NCBI GenBank assembly: GCA_025786725.1
Contig: JAHLTZ010000014.1
Span: 434,001 to 498,000, forward strand
DNA: 64,000 bases
From: Syncephalis fuscata
Lineage: Eukaryota > Zoopagomycota > Zoopagomycetes > Zoopagales > Piptocephalidaceae
Reading direction: 5' to 3'
Position 1 is the first letter of the stretch; the number at the start of each line of letters is the position of its first letter. Position numbers and translations under genes: made by a program. This document shows, one piece after another, positions 12,205 to 21,913 of this stretch. Below the pieces are notes generated by a model that was not told the origin of the DNA, searched no databases, and worked only from the letters and a program-made list of their open reading frames with translations.

Positions 12205-12942
12205 GGTTTAAAAACGTTACGAGCAGTAGGTGAGAAGTAGAAATAAAGAAGAAATATAGCAGTATGGCTATTAACTGTTATTGGAGTCGTTTCTTAAGGT
12301 GCTCAGCTAGAAAGAATAAAAAAGACTAAATAAAATAGATGAGACTGTGCAGCTGTGAAATAATCGGATCAGCACTACGATAACGTTGTACTGTAAATGA
12401 AAGATATGTGAAAAAGATTCAGAATAGAAAGCTGTTGCCGTGGGAGCTAGCGGGCCTGAAAAAAGTGCTGTTAAATAAAAGAATGTGTACGAGTGAGCGT
12501 GGGTATAATTGTTAATATTAGAACCATGCAAATAACATTGTGGCGTGCAGTTGCCTAAAAAATTTATTTTATGAAATAAATACCATCCACGCACACATGT
12601 ACAGACAGGAAAAGGCCGCCTTTTCTTGATGTACATTAATATTTTAGTAGTCTTTAACCACGAGATTCACAAATAAACACGTTAAAACAATAATAATAAC
12701 CACACAATAAACTAATTGCTTAAATAAATAAATTTGTTTGTTTGTTTGTTAAGAGTAAATGTTATTTGGAGTTGCAACAAAATCCACGAGAATATGCGCT
12801 GAGTGCACTTGTAATGAGCGCAAGCAATACGGCAAACATCGGCAATCGATGCAACTGTAAGGAGCATAAGGATTAAAAAACATCATTGGTGGTAGAGTGG
12901 TGCATACGCATGTGCACACACACTACACGCATCTTGCTTCAG
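12205..12942 (-). other. Intergenic leader region, pyrimidine-rich on the minus strand near the gene
   Basis: This separates the two surface-protein genes. Roughly 12205-12480 is purine-rich on the + strand, so the transcribed strand of the downstream minus gene would be C/T-rich. A minus-strand frame at 12307-12636 is low-complexity and I do not accept it as a gene. The rest is AT-rich with a TTTG repeat near 12735. Confidence 0.5.
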
Positions 12943-13515
12943 TTATAGAAGGGCCTGTACGGCATAGGTAACAGCAAATGCGGCAGCCATTCCTAAGGCG
13001 GGCTGTTGCACGTAAATTGGGCCTGCGCTCGATGTAGAATCACCACTAGCAGGTGTGTCGGTGGTCGAACTGGATGGCGTGCTGGTCGAGCTACCGGTAC
13101 TGCTTGGCGAGGTGGATGAAGAAGAGGTAGATGTTGGGTTTGTAGCAGTATTAGACGAACCATTACCATTGGCATTAGCATTGGTGTTGGCATTGGCGTT
13201 TGCTTGGTTGTTGTTATTAGTAGCAGGGGCCTGAGTAGAGGTCGATGGCGTCGCTGGTGCAGCTGGCGAGTTCGTTCCAGACGTAGGCGCGGCAGCCGGT
13301 GCCGATGTCACTGGAGTGGACGAGCTTTGCGCATCTCCAAGCGAGCTGGGTGGCGTGCGTGGTGGCGCATCGGCACCGGTTTCTATCGAACCGCCCGGGT
13401 TGGTGGATTTATCAGCCGACCAAGCACTGCCATCCGTGAACGTATTCTGTGGAAGAGCAGCGGCACCGATGGCCGAACAAGCAAGGGCAATCAGGACGAT
13501 GCGGAATGAAACCAT
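12943..13515 (-). CDS. Secreted Ser/Thr/Ala/Asn-rich protein, probable GPI-anchored surface protein
   Basis: Intronless, 190 aa. It has a clear signal peptide (MVSFRIVLIALACSAIGAAA) with cleavage likely near ALPQ. A low-complexity middle follows, including an Asn/Ala block (NNNNQANANANTNANANGN) and Ser/Thr stretches. The C-terminus is a hydrophobic helix (LGMAAAFAVTYAVQALL), consistent with a GPI signal. It has the same arrangement as the gene at 11635-12204. A TATA-like tract on the minus strand at about 13922-13931 lies some 410 bp upstream. A cell-wall or surface role is inferred; no enzymatic motif is visible. Confidence 0.75.
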   Translation of the reverse strand: MVSFRIVLIALACSAIGAAALPQNTFTDGSAWSADKSTNPGGSIETGADAPPRTPPSSLGDAQSSSTPVTSAPAAAPTSGTNSPAAPATPSTSTQAPATNNNNQANANANTNANANGNGSSNTATNPTSTSSSSTSPSSTGSSTSTPSSSTTDTPASGDSTSSAGPIYVQQPALGMAAAFAVTYAVQALL

Positions 13516-14571
13516 AATGCCAAATAAAAAATGTAGTGCTTAAATGTAGTAAAGTAGTAGTAGTAGTAGTAGTAGTGGTACTAAACGTTGCAGATACCAA
13601 GTGTGATTAGCAACTACAATGTAATTTGATGTGCGTTATGATGAGCAGAGTTGATGCAGAGTAGGTAAAGAAGCGGTTGATGGAAATGCAATATTAAGCA
13701 ATATAACGGAATTTGAGGAACGACTAGCGTGGAGGGATGTTCACGATGTTCAAACGCTAAGACTGTACTGGTAACAGATGGAATTGAAACACAGTAACAG
13801 TAAAGGTAGGTAGATAACAGTCACTTGTGCTCAAACGAACGAAGAAGGAAAGCTAGTCAACGAGCTGATTACGCACGAAAAAGAAATTACCCAGCATTGT
13901 TGCTCGTGGCGACCTCGAGCAGTATATATACGTAGGATGAGTGCACATGTTGATCCAGCCATATCGAGCTGGCTGCGAAACGTTCTACTTCCCAGCGCAA
14001 TCATGGAGAAATGACCAAATAAGTGTAGCTAATTATAGGCCTTCCCTTAAGAGTTGTTGGCGTAGCCGTGTAACATGATAGGCGCTACAAATTAGGCCAA
14101 CTCTTACTAAAGCGTGTGATTTAAGTCTACTATTTATTCTCAAGTTTAATAATAGTTCAATTTATTTCACTAGACTACAAAATAGTCAATAGGCGGCTCA
14201 ATTGTCAATGCCGCAAATGGCAGGTCTTTTTTTTCTATTGATCATGCTACGATGAAATGACCAATTTATTAGCTTCGTATAATTACAATAGGCAAACAGC
14301 CGATGATGCAGCTGAGACCTGCAGAACCCCTCAATACTTACCCACATAGTCTTGTGTCATGCAAGTAATAAAGACAATCAACCAATAAAGTAGTAAATCA
14401 TGCTTGTTTCGTATCTATTGTGTCACTACCATGCTCAGTGCCTGTCAAGCCGCCATGCCATTAAGGCTATGTGGATAATAAACGAGTGCACATTGCTACT
14501 CAGTAACACAATGCTATGATACTTTGTTTTCTCCTGGTGCATTGTCGGAATACACGAAAAACATTATCACT
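13516..14571. other. Divergent intergenic region with triplet repeat and purine/pyrimidine strand bias
   Basis: This lies between the divergent surface-protein gene and the acyltransferase gene. A GTA triplet repeat lies at about 13554-13576. About 13600-13870 is purine-rich on the + strand, which is C/T-rich in the direction of the minus gene. A TATATATA tract lies at 13922-13931. The part nearer 14571 is mixed sequence with no clear element. Confidence 0.5.
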
Positions 14572-16864
14572 ATGTCCGATTTTATTCAGAATCAATTACA
14601 ACTGCCGCGATTGCCATTACCACAACTTGATGCAACATTTGCGGAATATTTGCGTATACTCGAACCGCTACTGACCGATCAGGAATTTGAAGATATCAAG
14701 CATCATGTGGCCGACTTTTTGAAACCCAATGGTTTTGGTGAACGGTTACAACGTCGCCTTAAAGATTCGGCCGTTGATGGATTGCAAAATCAGGGCAGTT
14801 GGCTTTATGATATGGCGACCAACTACGAGTTTCTCGAGTGCCGTACCCCGCTTTTAGTCCGGATTAATACATTTACACTATTCTGCGACGATCCAACGCT
14901 TGCTAAAGTCAATACGACCTCTCTTAAACACTGTGGCCAACAGAGCGTCTATACAGTTGCACAGTTAAAAAGAGCCGCTCGCCTAATTAATGGCTTTCTT
15001 GATGCTAAGGACAATATCGAAAATGGTAACTACCCGGAAAAACTATTAGGCACGGGATCTGCATGTTTGCATCAATACCAATATCTATTTGGTGTAACAC
15101 GTATTCCAAAACTTAAGTGCGACCAATTACGCGGTGGCGGTGAACAAAAGTATGAATGTCGCGCACGCCACATAACAGTGATTATCGATAATCAAATTTA
15201 TTGCATGCCCGTTTATGCGGAAAATAATACTCGAGTGACTGATGCCGATTTAGAGTAGTAAGTTACTAATAATAGCAATAATAGCAATAATAGCATGGAG
15301 TAATTAATTAATAATAATGATTTCTATTTTTATTATTATTGTATTTTATTATTATATTCAATAGTCAACTTTGGAAAATTGTACATGATGTCGAGACACG
15401 TACTATATTTGATGCACCAGTTTGTATATGGACTGGAACGCATCGCGACCAATGGACCATGGTAATTTTTAATAATTGTTGTTAGGCGTGGTGATTTTGT
15501 TAATAATTGGTGTGTAGGCTCGGCAGCAACTTATCGATACTTCCGATAAAAATCTTGCTTCGTTACATAGTATTGAGCAAAGTCTTTTTGTAGTTGCATT
15601 GGATCGGTTTTCAGGAAAAGAGGCCGATCAAGGAACAGATCAGCTTATTGCTGGATTAAATGCTAGTCATAAGCATGGATTGAGTTTTAATGAAAATCGT
15701 TGGTTTGACAAAAGTTTCTCATTAGTTATCGAGCGTGATGGTCGAGCTGGTATGCAATGTGAAGTAAGTTACTAATTTGGATATATGCAATTACTGTCGA
15801 CTAACACATAATAAAATAATTAGCACGCTGCTTGTGATGGACTCGTGCCAAGTAAAGTGGCAGCACAAGCACTTACAAATCCAGTGCAGTTCCTTGACGT
15901 CGCTCCATCTACACCAAGCCATCCAAGTCTAGCACCGCCAAAAGCACTGCATTTTGAATTGGATGAAAAACTCTACGCTATGCTATCGTTAGCTCGTAAA
16001 GAGACAGAGGCAACATCGGCCAATTCAGATGCTTGTTGTCTGCAATTCTGCGATTACGGTTCCAATTTCATTAAATCAATTGGTTAGTAACATTGTACAT
16101 TTTATTAATGAAGATAACATTATTATTTATGTGCAATTAGCCAAGTTAAGTCCTGATGCGTATATAGAAATGGCATTTCAGCTTGCTTTCTTCCGTCGAC
16201 ACAACGAGTTTGCATCGGCGTGTGAATCAATTGGTATGCGAGGCTTTCTTAAAGGACGCACGGAAATTGGTCGTGTATTTAGTAAGGAATGTCGTGCTTG
16301 GTGTGAAGCTATGCTGGATCCATCAATGGCTGTAAGTAATAGTATAGTAATTATTTTAAATACTATGTTTATTGTCAATGATCTAGGTCATGCAAAAGCG
16401 TAATCTTTTGGAACAAGCATGCCTAGTGCATAAAGATATGATTAAAAGGGCACTAAATGGAGAAGGTGCCTCTTGGCATTTGCATGCTTTAATGCTAATG
16501 TGCCGTAAGGACGAAGAGCACCCTGTATTCACGAGTGCTGCGGCAAAGAAAGGCGATTCTTGGCGTCTTTATGCCGGTTCTTTAAACTCGGCCGATAAAT
16601 TCTACTGTTAGTCGTTTAATATCATTGCCTACTGCTCGTATTAACATTAAACATTTAGGTGGTGGATTTGCTGCTCCTGCCGAAGATGGTTATGGTATCG
16701 GCTATCATTTCCGTAGTAATTCCATTAATATTGGTATAGAATGTGAACGAAAATGTCCCGAAACTGATGCAATGCTTTATCGAAATGCGCTTATTGTATC
16801 CTTGCGTGAAATGGCCAATATTTGTCTTGCCAGCTATAGTCATGGACCCAATAAGGCTATGTGA
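14572..16864 (+). CDS. Carnitine/choline O-acyltransferase family enzyme
   Basis: Seven exons: 14572-15257, 15365-15461, 15518-15763, 15824-16082, 16141-16331, 16387-16606, 16659-16864; 634 aa, the usual family length. N-terminal landmarks are LPRLPLPQLDATFAEYLRILEPLL and NYEFLECRTPLLVRINTF. The catalytic histidine is in CEHAACDGLVPSK (about H344), at the start of exon 4. Other landmarks are LSPDAYIEMAFQLAFFR and FLKGRTEIGRV, and GGFAAPAEDGYGIGYHF near the end. The enzyme moves acyl groups between CoA and carnitine (or choline). In fungi this shuttles acetyl units between peroxisome, cytosol and mitochondrion. I see no C-terminal SKL and no clear presequence, so a cytosolic or outer-membrane Yat-type role is plausible. 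The exon 6/7 junction is the least certain. Confidence 0.9.
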
Positions 16865-17172
16865 TTTGTAGGCATAATCGATATGCTATAGTTATATCAT
16901 GCTTTTTTAAATATCGTTGTTTTGCATCAGTATGATATGGTGGAATGCGTACAAAATATCAGTAAAAATCATTTAAAAATATATTAGTTGTATAAATGTT
17001 TAAATCATTTACTTTGAATTAAATGAGAGTTTATTGCTTTGTCTTGATTTAAATATATTAATAACATAATTTGTAGCTTACAGAACTTTTAGTATTAATA
17101 GAAAATAAATGAAGCGATATCAGATTGAATCTACAGTTTAAATTGGTCATGCCGTCAGTAATGGAAATATGC
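16865..17172. other. AT-rich 3' flank
   Basis: Downstream of the acyltransferase gene. AT-rich, no gene and no structure seen. The interspersed repeat begins at about 17173. Confidence 0.5.
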
Positions 17173-18330
17173 AAACATAGCATTATAATAATTAATAAAC
17201 ATCGATCATTTTAAAGCGCATATTCAGATTAATAACATTCACTGTTCAATCTTGTTATTTCGGTTTATCGTTTGCTTGTTGTCTACTATCTTACAATGCT
17301 TTCTGCTAATCTTTAGCATTATTACTATTATTATTTAATACACGTTTGTTAATTGCTTAGACTAAATATCATTGTATTTAGCAGCATAAATGTGTTAAAT
17401 ATGTAATGATTAATAGATATTGCCTGTTAATATTGCAATGCTACTACATAGCAATACAGATAGCCAAAGTAAATGACAAAACAATGAGGCCAATATTATA
17501 TATTGGATTGTGCTAATCCGACGCCAATCTTTTTGCTATAATGTTGTTTAATTGTTTAGTTTACTCAACAGAAATACAAAAGTAGAAATATTGTCCAGTT
17601 ATTAAAATTAAACCCATTATTATGTTAGTTTTAGTATGATATTGCCAAAGCAATATGATGACGATACACCCAAGACTATTTATGGTATGGCTGCAAATAA
17701 ATACAATCGATTACAGTGTAAACATGCATAGCCACTGTGTCAAAACACCGAATTGTTATTTGAATAGTAATATAACTAAGCTTGTTTAATGTACATAGCT
17801 ATGAGCCGATATATTTTACAAACGATATGCCATATTAACAATTAGCAAAGAAATCAAAATAGGCTTTATTTAATAGCTAGTATCTAGAATTATTATCATA
17901 TATCAAGTCGAACGGCACAGATTGTGGCTTTTAGTCCCACATACTAAAAGTAAAATAGCAAGTATAACAAGAGTAAACACATAATAAAAGTTATTTAACA
18001 CTAAATAGTATTATCAAAAATATCATCATTTACTGATGACTATAATAGAAAGATGAGCTAAAATAAACAAAAGCAACTTCAGGCTGATTGACAATATATC
18101 ATACGACATACTATTCGTAAAATAACAGAAATAAAACTAACATACTCTGAAAGTAAAGCAATATCCTCACTAGCTTAACAAAACAAATAAATACATTGTA
18201 CGTGTAAAACAATATAATAAACATAAATACAATGAATTTGTCTTTAGTAACTTATTGCCATTATTATACATATCAAGTGTATACAGGTTTGTAGAAACTG
18301 TTTCTTTTATTTCATATATATCTTGATGAA
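17173..18330 (+). repeat. Interspersed repeat family R1, copy A
   Basis: About 1.16 kb, nearly identical to 27988-29193 (same strand) and to the reverse complement of 40744-41962. A short fragment lies at 34485-34744. Copy A lacks roughly the first 60 bases seen in the other long copies. It is AT-rich with no long frame, and I see no terminal inverted repeat, no poly-A tail and no clear target duplication. Its right end (cttgatgaa) is only 50 bp before the ATG of the Mcy1-like gene. It could be a non-autonomous transposon, a degraded LTR or a Helitron-like unit; the class is unknown. Confidence 0.85.
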
Positions 18331-18380
18331 GGCAAAGGATACTACTTGCAAAAGCGCTTTTCTTCTATTTTGTTCTCACT

Positions 18381-20297
18381 ATGCCAATTGCTCGGTGGAA
18401 AAATCCATTTTGGGCAGACAGTACGAATGCATTGTCTTCAGCCGATTGGCGCAAGATTCTACTGGGTGTAGCTGTAGGCATTGCTATTACCGAAGTGGCC
18501 GGCTACGTAGCCATAAAGCTTTTTGGCAATCATGGAAAAAAGAAACGATCACAGGAACGTTCTTTACAAACGCGTGCTCATTCAGCTGGTCACCAGCGGC
18601 AACATGATAAATACGGAAACACTAATAATGATAAAGAACAATCGACAGGACGTAACGCACAAATAGCAGACGGTGTAGCAGGACTTATTGGCAATACGCC
18701 GCTAGTTCGCCTTAATGCATTATCCGCAGAGACAGGCTGCGAAATTCTGGCAAGTTTCACGATGGCCGATAGAATACTCCATTGTACTAATCCAACCGTC
18801 AATGATGATCGTCTAGGCCAAAGCTGAGGTAGGTGTGTCAGTCATTTGAAGTCATAACAGCCCCTTATCATTATCATCATTTACGGCACTTAGTATTTGA
18901 ATCCGGGAGGTAGTCCGAAGGATCGTGTTGCACTCTATATTATTCGTCAAGCGGAAAAAGAAGGGCTACTTGGACCACCTCAAACGAGCAATGATGCAAT
19001 AGCTGCCGATGGGGATGGGTCACAGTCTAGTTTGCCACTTATTCGGCGTTCCACGGTGTTTGAAGGCACAGTTGGATCGACCGGTATATCACTGGCCATG
19101 ATATCACGCGCACTGGGCTATGCTTGCCATATTGTTGTACCTGATGACCAGGCACAGGAAAAGTATGCACTTCTCGAACGGCACGGCGCTACCGTTGAAC
19201 GAGTACGGCCGGCCTCTATTGTTGATAAGCGACAATTCGTTAATACGGCACGTCATCGGGCACAGGAATTCGATGCCAAAGCTAAGGCGTCTGCTAATCA
19301 GCATCATTTGCCGAAAGACAAAAGAGCCCGGGGCTTTTTTGCCGATCAATTTGAGAATCTAGCTAACTTTCGGGCTCATTACGAAACGACAGGACCGGAA
19401 ATATGGCAACAAACCAATGGCTGTATCGATGCATTCGTAGCCGGTGCTGGTAAGAATAATTTAGTACAGCTTAATCAAAATATGGATGGTTATAACACTA
19501 TTATTGATTTAGGGACGGGTGGCACAATAGCCGGTGTAGCTCATTATCTAAAACAGCACAATGAACATATTCATATTACACTTGTGGATCCAGCTGGCTC
19601 AGGCCTTTATCATAAAGTACGTCATGGTGTTTTCTTTTCGCCATACGAAGCAGAAGGCAAACGACGCCGTCATCAAGTTGATACGGTTGTTGAAGGCGTT
19701 GGTATCAATAGATTGACACGGAATTTTGCTCTTGCCTTACCAGAGCTACAACGAGCAGCTTTCCGTGACGTACTAACAAGCCATCCTATGTTGGATGATG
19801 TAGCAATAGACAGTCCTTACAGATCTACCAATGATAATGATAGCGACAGTACTACCACTACTACCCACGACAATACAATGACTGGTGATCATGGCTGGAT
19901 TAACAGTGCCATGCGAGTTACAGATGAAGAAGCTGTGGCAATGTCACGCTTCTTAGTCGACCGTGAAGGTAGTAGTCATGGTAATACTCGCTGTTTATTT
20001 AATACTAACAACACACATATATATACAGGTATCTTTGTTGGTAGTTCGTCAGCTGTTAATTGCGTCGGTGCTGTCCGTCTAGCCCGCCAATTAGGGCCTG
20101 GTCACACCATTGTCACATTACTATGTGATTCTGGTCAGCGTCATTTGACCAAGTTCTGGTATGTAACCGTATAATAAACCGGATAGAGTCTATTGATGTT
20201 TATCCTAACATATTCTTTATTGAATAGGAGTGATTCTTATTTGGAAAAAGCGAATGTTCCTGTCACCATTGCCAAGAATTTGGACTTTATCAAATAA
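18381..20297 (+). CDS. MCY1: Cysteine synthase 2 / Mcy1-like PLP enzyme with N-terminal membrane anchor
   Basis: Six exons: 18381-18749, 18817-18828, 18894-19449, 19513-19968, 20029-20158, 20228-20297; 530 aa. An N-terminal hydrophobic segment (ILLGVAVGIAITEVAGYVAI) is followed by a basic linker. The PLP fold II domain then starts at LIGNTPLVRLN. The cofactor lysine is in YLNPGGSPKDRV (about K136). Also present are EGTVGSTGISLAM (substrate loop), AGAGTGGTIAGV (phosphate loop) and FVGSSSAVN. This matches the fungal cysteine synthase 2/Mcy1 group, an outer-mitochondrial-membrane cysteine synthase-like branch; catalytic activity is not assured. Exon 2 is a 12 nt microexon (AKAE), preceded by a GC-AG intron (18750-18816). 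Two introns (63 and 60 nt) are stop-free and in frame. Confidence 0.9.
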
Positions 20298-21913
20298 AAA
20301 CCATCATTATTCAAATTACTGCTGCTACAACTAGCACCATGTGTATTTACTTGGCAATCAATAGCTATAAGTACTAAAAATAGCCATTTACACCATTGCA
20401 TAACACGTGCGCCTGTGCAAATAATGATTTGGCTTAACTTCAGTTTATATTTAGCTCATTTAATTGCAAATTATGTTATTAATCGTTATCGTCATTATTA
20501 TTATCATTAAGCAATATGATGGCCAAGGTCTAGCCCGTCCTTTGCTTATCTCATAAAGTACATTGATCAATTTAATTAATATTATTAACAAGAATTCTAT
20601 TGATTAAATGTTCTTGCTACACACATACATATGCACATCATATCATATGATAAACCATTAAAAGTCAGTTGAAAAAAGTACAATCCATTGATCTTAGTAG
20701 TAGCAGCTGATACTAACTTTGGGGTATCTATTCGATAACACCTGTGTGTAAAACTGCACATGTGGTGAAGAATGGTCTAAAGGAAATGCGGACATTCTAT
20801 GGAACAATCTAAATAGAACCTACTTTAGATTTCTTCTTTTGCTGTAGATGTTTTGCCCAACTCTATCGAGAAGTCCACAAAGCTGCACCTCCAAGCACGA
20901 CAACAGCTTGTCGGACCGGCGTATGCTTTAAAACGTCGATTTACAAACGCTTGGTGCTTACTGTTAAAATTGTGTTTATATCGTTCTGCAGTTCTTTTTC
21001 TCAATCTTCACTGTTGCTACCACCACTGTTACTATTACTATCGTTGTCGTCTTCATTGTTGTCATACGCTCTTTTTACTCTTTTCATTTTCTATTCAGCT
21101 CCTTTGCCTTTCCCGATTCTATTAGTCGGGTTTTTTTCGTAAAGTGACTGCACGACAACTAGTTATAAAAAGTCAAACAAATTGTTGTATAGGCATATTT
21201 CATTGCGTTTTATTACTCCGATTTAAGCTACTCACACTTCTGTCTATTCCTCACTGATTATTGCCACGACACTTTTATTTAACGTGGACTACATTTGTGC
21301 ACGTACTTTTGTGATATCTTTTAGTTTTACGTCGCTGTTACTGTGTTTTAGTTAGTTATTAACGAACGCGCACTTTTACTAACCACCACCACAATAACAA
21401 CAACACACACACGTCTATTGCAGGTAGGTTCGTTAGTGTGTGCGTGGTGTAGTTACTCTTATATAGTGCCAGTCTAACCTGTTTCTTTCTTCCCTATTCT
21501 TTATTCAACAATATTTTCACCTCCTTATATATATATACACACACACATACAACTACCGACTAAATATTTACTATTAATACAACTGCTCTTCTTGGCTAAT
21601 CTGCTCCTCATCGTGCAGTCTGTCTCTGTTCGTGTCCTCTCGTTAGTCTACCTTTCCTTTTACATTCTTCTTCTTTCTCCTCCTCTTCCTCTTTATTACT
21701 GCCCCTTACACGCGTGTATCCTTAGACTAGCTTGTCATCTGACAGTTGAGTCTAGCTAGCGTGTTATCATCTTGTCCGGCTTTGCATTACGCTGTACTGA
21801 GTGTTACCGTGACGCCTATCTTACTTATCGCCGTAATTCTATTTCGACGCTTTAGTTGATAATAATAATCAACCTACTGCCCTTTTGTATCTTTTACACT
21901 TAATCCAGTTAAT
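20298..21913 (+). other. Long C/T-rich leader and promoter region of the calcium pump gene
   Basis: Bases 20298-20850 are AT-rich. From about 20950 to 21900 the + strand is strongly pyrimidine-rich, typical of fungal promoter/leader DNA. A TACTAAC at 21377-21383 is followed 38 bases later by a cag at 21421-21423, which abuts gtaggt at 21424-21429. This suggests a 5' UTR intron boundary. A TA/CA microsatellite lies near 21525-21550. No protein-coding frame here is convincing. Confidence 0.5.

Noticed and set aside
17173-18330. R1 as an LTR retrotransposon remnant
   Set aside because: I could not find TG...CA ends, target duplications, primer-binding sites or any gag/pol-like frame near any copy.
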